From contig CADCXD010000010.1 in NCBI GenBank assembly GCA_902806575.1, positions 2,232,001-2,296,000 of the forward strand: a stretch of DNA of 64,000 bases, in the 5' to 3' direction. The stretch comes from Jackrogersella multiformis (lineage: Eukaryota; Ascomycota; Sordariomycetes; Xylariales; Hypoxylaceae). The position numbers and the translations under genes were made by a program. Positions 25,201 to 36,098 of the stretch are shown one piece after another; positions within the stretch are counted from its first letter, which is position 1, and the number at the start of each line of letters is the position of its first letter. The notes below the pieces were generated by a model. It did no database searches. It had not been told where the DNA came from and saw only the letters and a list, made by a program, of their open reading frames with translations.

Positions 25201-26375
25201 TCGTCACAAGCGATGGGTATGGCTCGCCCCTTACGAGCGCTCGATTCTGTGGAGTAGCAAGCAGCCTTCGTCGGGTACCGCGTTGATGGGAAAACCAGGT
25301 CGAAAGCGTAAGTGATTCTAAGCCATGACGTTTCGAATGATGCCGCTGACTTTTTATAGTGATAATACAGTCCGTGCTGGACGTCAAAGACGACAACCCC
25401 CCTCCGAAGGGCACCGGCCAGATCTTTAACCGCTCAATCCTCATCCTAACACCTCAGAGAGCATTGAAGTTTACTGCGACATCATCCGAACGCCATTACC
25501 TCTGGTTGACATCACTATCGTTCCTCGCTCACTCACAACAGGAGGTCCCCGAGATCATTCCATCATCCGCTCCGCCTCCACCGAACATCGGCCCAGCGCC
25601 CGATTTTGAAGTACCGCAGGCGAAGGCAAAAAGGTCCGGCATTCGCGACTCGATCAGGCTAACCAAAGGTAAAAATCCTGCTATGATGGCTCGTCATGAC
25701 CCTCTCCCGGACATCAACCAGATCGACGAAGCGCTTGATGAATTCCCTCCACTACCGACACACCAGCGTGATTTGTCGCGTGATGCGGCGGAACCTCCTC
25801 TCATTCCTCGATTCCACGACAGGTCGCACAACCAAGTGCATGAACGAGCCAACCAAGTCGTTCTTCACGGTCGTAAGAGGAGCAACACCGGCGGCCACAT
25901 CCCTCCGCCGCTGTCGTTCCGAGGTTTCTCTGGACCGGCGAGCCACAGCAGCTCGTACCATGCCTCCACCAACAGCACCGCAGGCAACAGCGTTGGCACC
26001 GCGGGTTCTTCCGACATTTACCAATCTCAGGCGTCTAGTAACATAACCTGGGGCATGAGCACAGCGGGCTCGCAACGGACCTCGGAAGCATCGTCGCGGC
26101 CGGCCGGCAACTTCTTCGAGGCGATTGGCACGGTGCGCATGGAGGCTTTCATCAGCCCCCTGTCGTTCCCTCCGTTCCAAGAACACCCAGACGAGCAGGA
26201 GGAGTGGCGATACAGGGCGCGCAAGCGAAGCAAGGAGATCCGGCGCCGTCGCAGCAGGAGCAGACATCGGGATAGCTCCATCTCCCGCGGTACGCGCGGT
26301 ACGGATTCAAACTATGCCGGGAGTCGAGCGGGAGAAGAGGATTACTTCCGAGATGATCCATTTAAGGGATTCTGA
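22256..26375 (+). CDS. apsA: ApsA/Num1/Mcp5-type cortical anchor with C-terminal PH domain
   Basis: Cell-cortex anchor that in the Num1/ApsA/Mcp5 family tethers dynein to the plasma membrane for nuclear positioning. Two exons, 22256-25307 and 25360-26375, are separated by a 52-nt GTAAGT...TAG intron inside the PH domain. The product is 1355 aa, or 1351 if the second Met (MTAWETEDEL, 22268) is used, which looks likelier. In order: Ser/Pro-rich N-terminus (20-60); FTPTLHANL motif and long coiled coil (about 89-245); acidic patch DDDDDY (near 300); disordered Ser/Thr/Arg-rich middle with five QT/QV-type motifs (387-555); and a Mcp5-type PH domain (about 945-1075) starting MVGEWMFKYVRR, which binds phosphoinositides in this family. 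The tail is Arg-rich. The splice is supported because GRK-LIIQSVLDV continues the PH fold in frame. Shorter than Aspergillus ApsA; upstream coding exons cannot be excluded. Confidence 0.9.
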
Positions 26376-27859
26376 AAAGCACGTCTGTTCTGACGTGATG
26401 GGTTGACTGTTCATTGCCCGTGTTTTTGCGCGCGTGGAGATACCCCTGAGATTCATTGTGGTGTTGGTCAGATGTGACATTCGTTCAGCAAAACAAGCAG
26501 GCAAGGGAGGTCCGGATTAAGATCTATGGCGTGTATGATCTAGCTTCTGTTGGAGTTTTGGAGTTTTGATTTAATTTGAGTCCTTTTGTGTCGTTCTCCC
26601 GTCGCAAACACATTGCCGAACCTTCGGTGTACGAGTACGACTTAAGTTTCCTTTGCCTCCTATTTCGATTCTTTTCAATACATGTTCATCTTTTGATGAT
26701 GTTATATATGCGAAAAGTCGTCTCTCATACTCGCCTTCTTCTTTCTGGGAGGAGTTCCTGTACCATAGTTGCTCTGGCCGACTACATAGGCTATTTCTCT
26801 CATCGTTTATTCTGTTCTGTCTTATTTTATTTTATTCTTTCTTCTGTTGAAAAGGAAGGAGTTGGAACCCCGAGGACATTAGGATCGGATCCGAGCAGGA
26901 TCAAAACAGGACAGGTGGGCGGGATGGGTAACCCATGTTAACAAAACAAGGCAAACGGAAACAAACCTAGAGGAGCAATCGGCTTTTGTCTCAAGACCCT
27001 TCGCGGGGAATTCACAGATAGCCGGCTCGAGATCGCGAGAAGGAAGGGATTTTTTGTTTCTTAGGGGATATTCTCTGTAAATAGCTTAATTTCTAGCTAC
27101 CTACATACCTAGGTAGGAAGAAATAAGGATATAAAACTCCTTAAAGATGGGTTGAGTTAGGATTATGATTGTCATGGTGTCGTGTACATATATTTGAGTG
27201 TTGTGTTTTGGTGAGGTTATGATGAAGTCCAGAAGTCCAGAAGTCCAGGGCTTCAGGGCTGTTAACAAACGCTGACTGAACCTCATGTTAGTAAGATGTT
27301 AGTAAGATAATTCGATACTTCGATAATATAGTTTTAGCTAACTCTTGTATCTTGTATCCTAATATGCTCATTCTTAACCTACCTCCTAGGGTAATCCATG
27401 AATGTCTAAGGGGATCCTTCTATTAGACAGGTGCAATCAGGTAAACCTACGGGAGATGGATCCGTACAAGGCAGCCGTGGACCTATAAATAATTGGGTTA
27501 GGTAAGTGCACTGTAAGTACTACGTACTTCGAATGGTCCGAGCGTCGGGTCGCAAGGGCTCCCAAACCTTGGAACTTCCTATGTATGTAAAGTCTTTCCT
27601 ATGTAAAGTCTTTGTTTGACTGTGACTTTGTTGTCTTATCACGCGAGACGACACGACATCTACACTCCTGTTCCTTCTCCCGGGAATACTCTTGACATTG
27701 GGTGAAAGTTATAAACCCCCAGCGGATCTCTTCCTTCTTCTTGCAATTATAATTCCCACCTTGATCGCGTTTGGCCTCTTTTATTCCCGAAACGTCGCAC
27801 TCTCTCTTATTTCGTCATCCGCCTAAACTCCATTATCTCCTCCTCACCTACCCGCCACG
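26376..27859. other. Intergenic region, 3' end of apsA and UBC12 promoter
   Basis: No gene found. It contains T-rich presumed 3'-UTR sequence after the ApsA-like gene, one ACCTAGGT palindrome near 27107, and a pyrimidine-rich leader (about 27650-27859) directly before the UBC12 start. Confidence 0.55.
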
Positions 27860-28564
27860 ATGTTGAAGATATGGTCTATGGTGAGTTGCGCACGATACTA
27901 GTTGCACTCCATCCCATGTCATATGGCATATGATATATTCTAATTGTATCTATATAGAAATCAGCCCAACAAAAGGCAGACAATGCTGATGGCGTGGGTG
28001 GGAAGAAGAAGAAGGTCACGTCTGCCCAGCTACGGGTACAAAAAGGTAAGAGGCAATAATAATATATCTTCAAGCTACTAAACGACTAAACCTCAACACC
28101 AACCAAACGCAGATCTCTCGGAGCTATCCTTAGGCACAACGATGAAGACGATATTCTCCGATCCGGATGATATCCTTAATTTCCTTCTCGAGATCACACC
28201 CGACGAGGGAATTTACCACGGTGGCCGGTTCACCTTCACATTCACCATGGGTCCGAACTACCCCCACGAGCCGCCGAAAGTACGCTGTCAGCAGAAGATC
28301 TACCACCCCAACATCGACCTCGAGGGCAAGGTTTGCCTAAACATCCTGCGCGAGGACTGGAAGCCCGTGCTTAACCTGAACGCTGTCATAGTTGGCTTGC
28401 AGTTCCTGTTCCTCGAGCCAAACGCCTCGGACCCTCTCAACCAGGAAGCTGCCGACGATCTACGGTCGAGCCGTGAGAACTTCCGGCGAAATGTACGCGC
28501 ATCTATGGGTGGTGGCTCAATACGAGGGGTTACGTACGACCGCGTGATTTACAACCGAGTCTAG
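27860..28564 (+). CDS. ubc12: NEDD8-conjugating enzyme UBC12
   Basis: E2 enzyme that receives NEDD8/Rub1 from the Nae1-Uba3 E1 and passes it to cullins, activating SCF-type ligases. Three exons: 27860-27880, 27958-28045 and 28113-28564, encoding 186 aa, the normal family length. The first exon codes for only seven residues, MLKIWSM, the conserved N-terminal docking tail that binds the NEDD8 E1. Exon 2 gives a Lys-rich linker (KKKKVTSAQLRVQK). The UBC fold follows, with the HPN motif (101-103) and catalytic Cys111 in KVCLNILREDW. SMGGGSIRGVTYDRV closes the C-terminus as in other UBC12 proteins. All three junctions are in frame with GT...AG borders. The open frame from MKTIFSDPDD (28142) is only an internal part of the protein. 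Downstream of and co-oriented with apsA, but separately promoted. Confidence 0.96.
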
Positions 28565-29621
28565 ACGATTTCGGATGAAGATTAAACGGAAGTTTTAGTG
28601 AATATCAACATATTTTGTTCAACCGGAGACAAACCTGTTGACCACACCTAACTGGCATAACGAAGAACCCGAGGCGAAACGATTCAATGCCGATGATGTG
28701 ACTTTCCATCGTTTGAGTCGGAGAAGAAGAAGGATGGAATGAAAGAACGAAGCTCTAGATTGGCTTTGCAAACAACACATAGCAAGGCGTTTTCGAGGAA
28801 CCGACCGCATTTACTTGGAGGTATGGAGGCTTGGAGGAACCACCTATTGCCCTATGGTCTCTGCCCTAGGAACCCTACGGCAGCAACGTACCTTGACGGT
28901 CGGAGACGACGCATCGCATAGACGGCAAATCGCCGTGGCAATAGATAGATACCGGTACATGAATGCAATGAGATTTACAACACTCGAGGTTTTTGAGTCT
29001 GTCATGGCATAAGTGAGTCGATATTCTAACCAGCAAGTTGTATAGATTGTCGATATAACCTGCAGATATGTGAATACCTACTTAGGTAGGTACTTATACT
29101 AAGAGGCTCAGATGTTATGACTCTATAGGTCTAGGCTAGGTAGGTTACCACCGTCTATAAAAAACAAGCTCGTTACTATTCGCCTTACTTCTTTCTACCT
29201 GCCTTAGGTACATATAGCTTTATAGGTAAGGTTAATCGCAAGGGATAGGGATAGCGTAGGGGTACTTTAAAGAAGTCTACTCCTAGGTACCTACCTAGAT
29301 AGGTACCTAGGTAGGTACTATACTACTAGCCCCACACTTACCTTGGTCGGACTGCCCACTGTAAATTACCCCACCATTGGCTGCTGGCAACGACTCACCG
29401 CCGAAGTCGCACACCAAGAGGGCTCTTTTCGAACTTTTTGGTTTGGGCCAGTAGCTACCGAGACCCTGTAAAAAAAAATATTAAAGAAAAAAATAAAAAT
29501 AAAAGTGTAGAAAATCTCTGACTCGTAAGAGCCCAATCGCAATTTTATAGAATTGGTATAATAATTACCAATTGAGCACTCCCGACTTCTTCACCTTAAT
29601 CTCCACTCAGCATCTCTTTTC
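28565..29621. other. Intergenic region, ilv5 promoter
   Basis: No gene found. It contains ACCTAGGT-type repeats (29080s and 29285-29320), a TATA-less A-rich tract (29468-29505) and, 97 bp before the ilv5 start, TGACTCG (29519-29525). The last is one base off the Gcn4/CPC1 core TGACTCA and may reflect cross-pathway amino-acid control; weak evidence. Confidence 0.5.
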
Positions 29622-31132
29622 ATGATGGCTTCTAGAGGGTTTTCTAAGGCTCTTCGTAGCCAATTGGCTCGTCGAGTGGCCTCTCCTGCTGTCCAGAGGC
29701 AATCGTTCATCGTTGCGTCCAACATCGTCAGAGCTACCGCCGCGGCCCGCCCTGCTCTGGCTGGTGCTGTCCAACAGCAGATTCGTGGTGTTAAGACTAT
29801 TGACTTTGCTGGAACCCCCGAGGAGGTCTATGGTAGGCTCAATTGATTGTTATAGACGCGATATTCTCGTATTCTCGTATTATCATCTAACCCAACACCG
29901 TTTTATAGAGCGTGCCGACTGGCCCAAGGAGAAGCTCTTGGTAGGTCCTCCAAGTAGAATATAAAAAGAGTTGTATAAAAACAATAACTAATATAACCTA
30001 AAGGACTACTTCAAGAACGATACCCTCGCCCTCATCGGCTACGGTTCCCAAGGTCACGGTCAGGGTCTTAACCTCCGTGACAACGGCCTCAACGTCATTA
30101 TTGGTGTCCGAAAGAACGGTCAGTCGTGGAAGGATGCCCAACAAGATGGCTGGGTCCCCGGAAAGAACCTTTTCGAGGTCGACGAGGCCATCTCCAAGGG
30201 TACCATCGTGATGAACCTCCTCAGTGATGCTGCCCAGAGCGAGACGTGGCCTGCCATCAAGCCCCAGCTCACCAAGGGAAAGGTGCGCTGCTATGAGTCA
30301 TCCATAACAAGACACAAAAGAAATTGACAATTTATAGACCCTGTACTTCTCTCACGGTTTCTCTCCTGTCTTCAAGGACGTCACCAAGGTCGATGTCCCC
30401 AAGGACATTGACGTCATCCTCGTTGCCCCCAAGGGCTCTGGCCGAACTGTCCGATCTCTCTTCCGCGAGGGCCGTGGTATCAACTCCTCCTACGCCGTCT
30501 TCCAGGATGTCACTGGCAAGGCCGAGGAGAAGGCCCAAGCCCTCGGCGTTGCCGTCGGCAGTGGTTACCTCTACAAGACCACCTTCGAGAAGGAGGTGTA
30601 CTCCGACTTGTACGGTGAGCGTGGCTGCTTGATGGGCGGTATCCACGGTATGTTCCTAGCTCAATATGAAGTTCTCCGAGAACGTGGCCACTCTCCCAGC
30701 GAGGCTTTCAACGAGACCGTCGAGGAAGCTACCCAGAGCTTATACCCTCTGATCGGTGCCAACGGCATGGACTGGATGTACGAGGCCTGCTCTACTACCG
30801 CTCGACGAGGTGCCATCGACTGGACCCCTAAGTTCAAGGACGCCTTGAAGCCCGTCTTCAACTCGCTATACGACTCCGTCAGAGATGGTACCGAGACTAA
30901 GCGATCGCTCGAGTACAACGGCCAAAAAGATTACCGACAGAAGTTTGAGGCTGAGATGGAGGAGATCCGCAATATGGAGATCTGGAGGGCCGGCAAGGCC
31001 GTAAGGTAAGATTTATCTCCCACGCGCATTTTTTATCCTTCGAAATAGGAAAAAGGAGGCCCAAGGTCAAGTTGTTTCATCAATGACTAACACTTCGATT
31101 ATAGATCTCTCCGACCCGAAAACTCAAAATAA
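29622..31132 (+). CDS. ilv5: Ketol-acid reductoisomerase, mitochondrial
   Basis: Second common step of valine and isoleucine synthesis: NADPH- and Mg-dependent isomerisation and reduction of acetolactate or acetohydroxybutyrate in the mitochondrial matrix. Five exons: 29622-29832, 29909-29940, 30004-30282, 30338-31005 and 31105-31132, encoding 405 aa, close to other fungal ilv5 products. Residues 1-55 are rich in Arg, Ser and Ala with almost no acids, fitting a mitochondrial presequence. The Rossmann NADPH loop GYGSQGHGQ lies near 93-101, and the C-terminal helical knotted domain includes GERGCLMGGIHGMF. Exon 2 codes for only about ten residues (ERADWPKEKLL) and exon 5 adds the last residues SLRPENSK; both restore conserved sequence and frame. 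Two adjacent ATGs (29622, 29625) could start the protein. A TGACTCG element 97 bp upstream is a possible, imperfect cross-pathway control site. Confidence 0.97.
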
Positions 31133-31744
31133 ATTTACTTGGGGTTAGAAAAAAAATCGGGACGGTAAACTAAACGGTTGAAGGCATATTCCCCGGGGAA
31201 ACAAAAGGATGAGCTTTTGTGCATGTAGTTAGGATTCTTTAACGTCGTCTCTCACGAGGATCTTAGGGATATGGTCCAAAAGTTATGCCCAAGTCGGGTT
31301 TTCAATGAAGCTTTTTTCTAAAATCGTCGTAGGTCCTCGGATGACTCTCTCTAGTACCTGTCCATGTATAAATGCGCCTCTGCGGATACCAGGAATTTTC
31401 TCCGCTATCGGACCCTGATATCCAATTGTAGAATTTTGACTGGTTCGCGTTTATGTAGGGCTAGACTACACCACCTATCTACCTTGTTCTTTTCACTCCC
31501 ATCCAGGTTGAGTGTATCAGGGGAAGGATCGCTACCTAGATACCAAGGAGAATAATAGTCGAACCCCTGCTTGCTTGCGTACCTTACATGAGACTTCAAT
31601 ATATACTCACTCCCTCACTTATTCACTCACTCGCTTAACCCCCCCTTAGCTCAGCTCTCCAACCACAGGGCCAAGACTTAAGGCCTACCTACCAAAGGCC
31701 AAGCCAGCCATCCACAACAAGCACACCCAGGCCTACACAAATAA
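31133..31744. other. Intergenic region between ilv5 and the dehydratase gene
   Basis: About 610 bp with the ilv5 3'-UTR and a CA/CT-rich leader (ACTCACTC repeats near 31606-31635, then CAACAAGCACACCC) before the dehydratase start. No gene recognised. Confidence 0.5.
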
Positions 31745-33835
31745 ATGGCAGACCTATCGACATGCCCGCCGCTGACGCGGGCCTCGGTGGCGGCGGCCCG
31801 GGAGCTCATCGCCCCGTTCGTGCACCGGACCCCCGTCATCGCGAGCTCCTCGCTGTCGGCGCTCGCCTCGGTAGCGGAAGAAGGAGAAGAAGGAAAGCCG
31901 AAGCCGAAGCTCAGGCTCTGGTTCAAGTGCGAGAACCTCCAGAAGGTCGGCGCGTTCAAGGCCCGCGGCGCCTTCCATGCTATCGAGAGGCTGAAGATGG
32001 AGCCCGGCTGGCTGGAGGGCGGGGGCAGGGAGAGGGGCGTGGTTACGCATAGTTCTGGTTGGTACCAATTTTTTTAATCTTTTTAGTTTTTAACTGTTTT
32101 TATTGTCTTTGATGTCTGGTTGAGTTTGTGGGCGATGTGGGAGGGTTTGGTTGAGTGCTGTTGTGAAGGGGAGGGCTGGTTGTTGGGTATGCGTTGATTG
32201 GTAAGGGGTAATGAATGAATGATATTATTTACATTGGGGAGAGTGAAGGAAGGCATGACGAGATGCTCGAAGAAGTTGGTTGATGGTGTTTATTTATTAT
32301 ACCAACCGTAGGATTTGATGACCCCTTACAATGGCAGAAGCTTCTAGTTGAGCTTACCAGTGAGCTTGTCATTTCTGTCTGGTTTCATTTCAGCCCCTTT
32401 CTATCGAATCGCTATTGCATACCCAGGTTTACCTTTACTCCCTTCTCCTCACTTCTTCTGTGTAATACACATACGAAGCATGGCGAAGCAGAGCATCTAA
32501 CAAACCTTACAAGGCAACCACGCCCAAGCCCTCTCCCTCGCAGCCCGCACCAACGGCATACCGGCGTATATCGTGATGCCGACGATCTCGGCGGCGCCCA
32601 AGATCGCGGCGACGAAGGGTTACGGGGCCAATGTGATCTTCAGCGGCAGCACGAGCGTCGAGCGCGAGGCCGTCACCGCCAAGGTCGTCGCCGACACCGG
32701 GGCTCGCCTCGTCCCGCCTTACGACCACCCGGACATCATGCTCGGCCAGGGCACGCTGGGCCTCGAGTTCCAGGACCAGGTTGCCGAGTTGATGGCCGAG
32801 AAGGACGACGGCGTGGGTAAGAAAAGCGGGAAGAGGAACCTCGATGCTATTATCGCACCTTGTGGCGGCGGCGGAAGTAAGTACCTACCTACCTGCCCTA
32901 ACCTAGCCTTCGGAGGCCATTCCCTCCTTCCCTCCTTCCCTCCTTCGGGGGAGGTTGTTTTTTTCGTTCATTCTTCATACAGTCCTATCTCGGGAATCAC
33001 CAACTCTATCATCACATGTCATCCCAGTGACGTAACAAGCACAGACCCCTCTCTCTCTCTACCTACCTTATAAATCGCTGTGGCAGCAAACATACTCACT
33101 GCCCATTGGCCCAGTGGTAAAGGCGTCTGACTGTTATCTCTCGGGAGCAATCAGAAGATCCCTGGTTCGATCCCAGGATGGGCAGATTTCTTTTTCCTTT
33201 TCCTTTTCAATTTTATTATTCAATCATTCATACATTCAAAATCCGGATTCTTTCCAAATTCCCTTTTTTTATTTTCTATTTCTCCCCCCCTTGATCAAAG
33301 TCCCCTAACTCCTATCTATTTACCCACCCACCCACCTACTTAACTAACCAACCCCCCCACCCTAGTGCTCTCCGGCGTAGCCCTCTCCTTCGAAGGAACC
33401 GGGACGCTTGTCTTCGGCGCGGAGCCATCCTTCCAAGGCGCGGACGACGGCAAGCGGGGGTACGAGTCGGGGCATCGCGTGGCCAGCGTGTCGACGCTGA
33501 CCATCGCCGACGGGCTGCGCACGCCGGTGGGCGCGCACCCGTGGTCGGTGATCTACGAGCGGCGGCTGGTGGCGGGCTTCTACAGCGTTTCCGAGGGCCA
33601 GATCCGGCGCGCCCTGCGCCTCGCCTACGAGCGCCTCAAGCTGGTCGTCGAGCCCAGCTCCGCCGTCCCGCTCGCCGTCGCCCTGTACAACGACGACTTC
33701 CGCGCCATGGTCGAGAGGGAGGCCGGCGACGACGGCTGGGACGTGGGCATCGTGCTGAGCGGTGGGAATGTGAGTCTGGACGCCCTGGGGAAGCTGTTTG
33801 CTGAGGAGGACGAGGATGTGGAGGGAGGGAGCTAG
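31745..33835 (+). CDS. PLP-dependent serine/threonine dehydratase-like enzyme
   Basis: Fold-type II PLP enzyme related to threonine/serine dehydratase, serine racemase and 3-hydroxyaspartate ammonia-lyase (SRY1). Such enzymes deaminate a beta-hydroxy amino acid to a keto acid and ammonia. Exons 31745-32057, 32514-32876 and 33366-33835 give 381 aa. Schiff-base lysine K72 lies in VGAFKARGAF, the carboxylate-binding loop SSGNHAQA is at 103-110, the Gly-rich PLP phosphate loop CGGGG ends exon 2, and LSGGNVSL sits near the C-terminus. Frames join exactly at both junctions. Odd points: both introns are very long for this window (456 and 489 nt), the first donor is a weak GTTGGT with AAG acceptor, the exons are markedly GC-rich and biased to C/G third positions, and intron 2 contains a tRNA gene. 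The exact substrate cannot be decided from sequence; SRY1-type activity is a reasonable guess. Confidence 0.88.
33100..33185 (+). tRNA. tRNA-Asn (GUU) with 13-nt intron, nested in a protein-gene intron
   Basis: Full cloverleaf with standard numbering: acceptor TGCCCAT/ATGGGCA (7 bp), D arm GCC...GGC with GTGG loop, anticodon stem TCTGA/TCAGA, T arm CCTGG-TTCGATC-CCAGG, discriminator G (33185). The anticodon loop is CTGTTA|A with anticodon GTT at 33133-33135. A 13-nt intron (33137-33149) sits at the canonical place after position 37 and can form a small CTC/GAG hairpin. Removing it leaves exactly 73 nt. It lies on the same strand inside intron 2 of the dehydratase gene (32877-33365). The D-arm and stem also recall fungal Arg tRNAs, but no intron placement gives an Arg anticodon. 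Confidence 0.9.
33191..33195 (+). terminator. Pol III T-run after the tRNA
   Basis: TTTTT begins 6 nt past the tRNA 3' end and is followed by further CTTTT blocks, the usual RNA polymerase III stop signal. It lies inside the dehydratase intron. Confidence 0.7.
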
Positions 33836-34241
33836 GTAGGCAGATAAGGTAGGTGGGTAGTTAATGTGGCTGCTTGAAGACCTCCGGGAGATGGAGATGG
33901 CGATACGCGGTGGGTATATATATGAACAGGATCGTTGATCTCGTCTCCCTATATCGTGTGTAGATACATACCAATTCCAACTTGGGCTGTTTGTTAATAC
34001 TATCTATCGCAGCAAGATTTACGCGCCGTGTGAATAAAGCATTAAATGCTATGCTACTAAAAAATGCTCTACCTCGACCTCAGTATCGGTGATATCTGTA
34101 TGTACCTAGAGATTTGTATCTGAAAAAATATATACATGGCAGTACCTCGTCACGTCGTAAATGGCACTACTCATCCTACCTACCCCCTTTCTACTTAACA
34201 TAGGTATCTAAACTATGCTGGCTCATTTCATTTCATTTCAC
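33836..34241. other. Convergent intergenic region
   Basis: About 400 bp between two convergent genes (dehydratase plus, MFS minus). It should hold both 3'-UTRs and poly(A) sites. Nothing else recognised. Confidence 0.55.
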
Positions 34242-36098
34242 TCATTTATTAAGAGCCTCATCCATCTGCTCCCTCCATTTCCGGCTATTCTTCCTGAGGA
34301 AGTAGATGCATACGTTCCCGCTCAACCAGGCGATGAGCCCCACCGTGGTCATGAGCCATCCTATGCCCATGGCGTCTATGAGAGGCTGGCCGACGACGCC
34401 GCCGGTGCAGCTGAAGATATTCCTCACGAAGTTGTTGAGCGCGACGCCGCTGCTGCTCCTCCGCGGCATGAATTCGGTGAGCATCGTCGTGGCGGCGCTG
34501 AAAACTAGCATGCTGCCGAGGCCGAAGAAGAAGTTGGCCACGGATGGCGCCAGCCAGTGCACGCCGTATTGTATCGTCCAGCCGGACCAGATCAAGGCGC
34601 CGGGGTACAGCGTGGCGGATATCCAGGCGTTTTCGCGCATGCGGTCTTCGGGGAGATATATGAGCTTCCCGTCGGCGTCGTACCGCTGAGCCTTCTCCGC
34701 CGCCCGTACCATGATCCGGTCGATCCACTGCCCGCCAAAAATTGACGCCACGAAGTAGCCAAGCGAGCTCGGTATATACAATAGACCTATGATGATTGCG
34801 GAGAACCCATAAGGAGCCTGCGAGAACGCTGACTGGAGCGAGATGTTGAGAACATATAGCGAGCCGAACGTGATCGCAGCATAGTAGACGGTTATCGCCA
34901 CAGCGGGGAAACGTAGGTACGTAATGATTTCGAGCGGGTCGACGAAGCACCGCTTAAACCACCCTGCCGCCTTCTTGGTGAATGCCTGAACAGAGCGGGT
35001 GGTGGAGACACGCGATAAGTCGGTAGGGCCTGATGATTCGACCATCGGCGTGGGCTTACGCTTCGCCAGAGTCTCAGGCACGCAGAATAGAACAAGGATA
35101 AACACGACAGCACCATATGCGGTAAGGAACCACACAGTGCTCCTCCAACCGAAACCTTCCGTAAGAGCCCCGCCGATAATAGGAGCTAGCAGCGGACCCA
35201 TCAACGGACCTAGGTAGAAATATCCCATCGCACGACCGCGTTCTCGGGGCTCCCAAATATCAGCTATGGTTCCGGCGCCGACGGCTTGTACGGAGGCGCC
35301 TGCCCCACCAGAGAGGATACGGAAAATTATCAACATGCCGATATTAACACTTAAGCCGCTCAGCAGCGAGAAGACCACATTTAGGAAGAAGGAGAAGAGA
35401 TAGATATTACGTCGTCCTAGTGTCTCCGAGAAGGAACTCCACCATAATGGGAAGATCGACATTGCTAGCATGTACAGCGCCACCGTCAAGTTTACCACTG
35501 TCGGTGATGCATTGAGATCCTTGGACATGGCCGGAAGAGCAGCTAGGACGATTTACGTGAGTCTTCTGATATCTGGTGAAAGACGTAATGGTACGACATA
35601 ATGGAAGACATGTATCTGCTTACGGTAGAATATAGCAGATCCCATCGGCGCGGCACAGGCCGCCATTGCTATGAACGCGGTTATCGACCATTTGACTTTG
35701 TTTGTATAATCATAAGGCCGTTCGACCTCTGGGACGAGCGTCAACTGTGCGAGGAAGCCTCGTCGTTTCAGTCTTGGCACTATAGACTGTGGCCTGGAAC
35801 GAGCAGACGATGCTTGCGATCTGGCTCGTTCCATTGGCGTAGTAGCCGCGGCCTCTTCGTCGACCGGGATTCCATTTGTTGTTAGTATACGCTCAGGAAC
35901 GGTGCCTATAGAATTATCATCCACATCGCGGCTCGTGGTGCTGATGGATGCGGTACCATCCTCATCCTTTTGGCGTGGTCTATCAAACTCAATGTCTTCT
36001 GTCTTTTCGTCCATGATTTGTTCTATCTTTTCTGATTTAACTGTCATATTGAAGGAATTTATGTTGAGCTGAGCAACGATGCTTGACGATAAGTCCAC
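34242..36098 (-). CDS. MFS multidrug-type transporter (DHA1, Qdr/Dtr1-like)
   Basis: Plasma-membrane proton antiporter of the major facilitator superfamily, drug:H+ antiporter 1 group. Exon 1 36098-35624 and exon 2 35542-34242, with an 81-nt intron, encode 591 aa. Residues 1-140 form a charged cytosolic tail; twelve membrane segments follow. The splice restores IFY-PALPAMSKDLN, the loop after TM1 that is characteristic of this group. Motif A is visible as FSETLGRRNIYLFSF, TM4/5 region motifs as RILSGGAGAS and GWRSTVWFL, and a long central loop of about 60 residues follows PETL. A second start, MTVKSEK (36047), is possible. Relatives export drugs, polyamines or dityrosine; the substrate is not predictable here. 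The gene is divergent from pro-1 (1.5 kb gap) and convergent with the dehydratase. The coding palindrome ACCTAGGT at 35208-35215 encodes part of FYLGPL. Confidence 0.92.
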
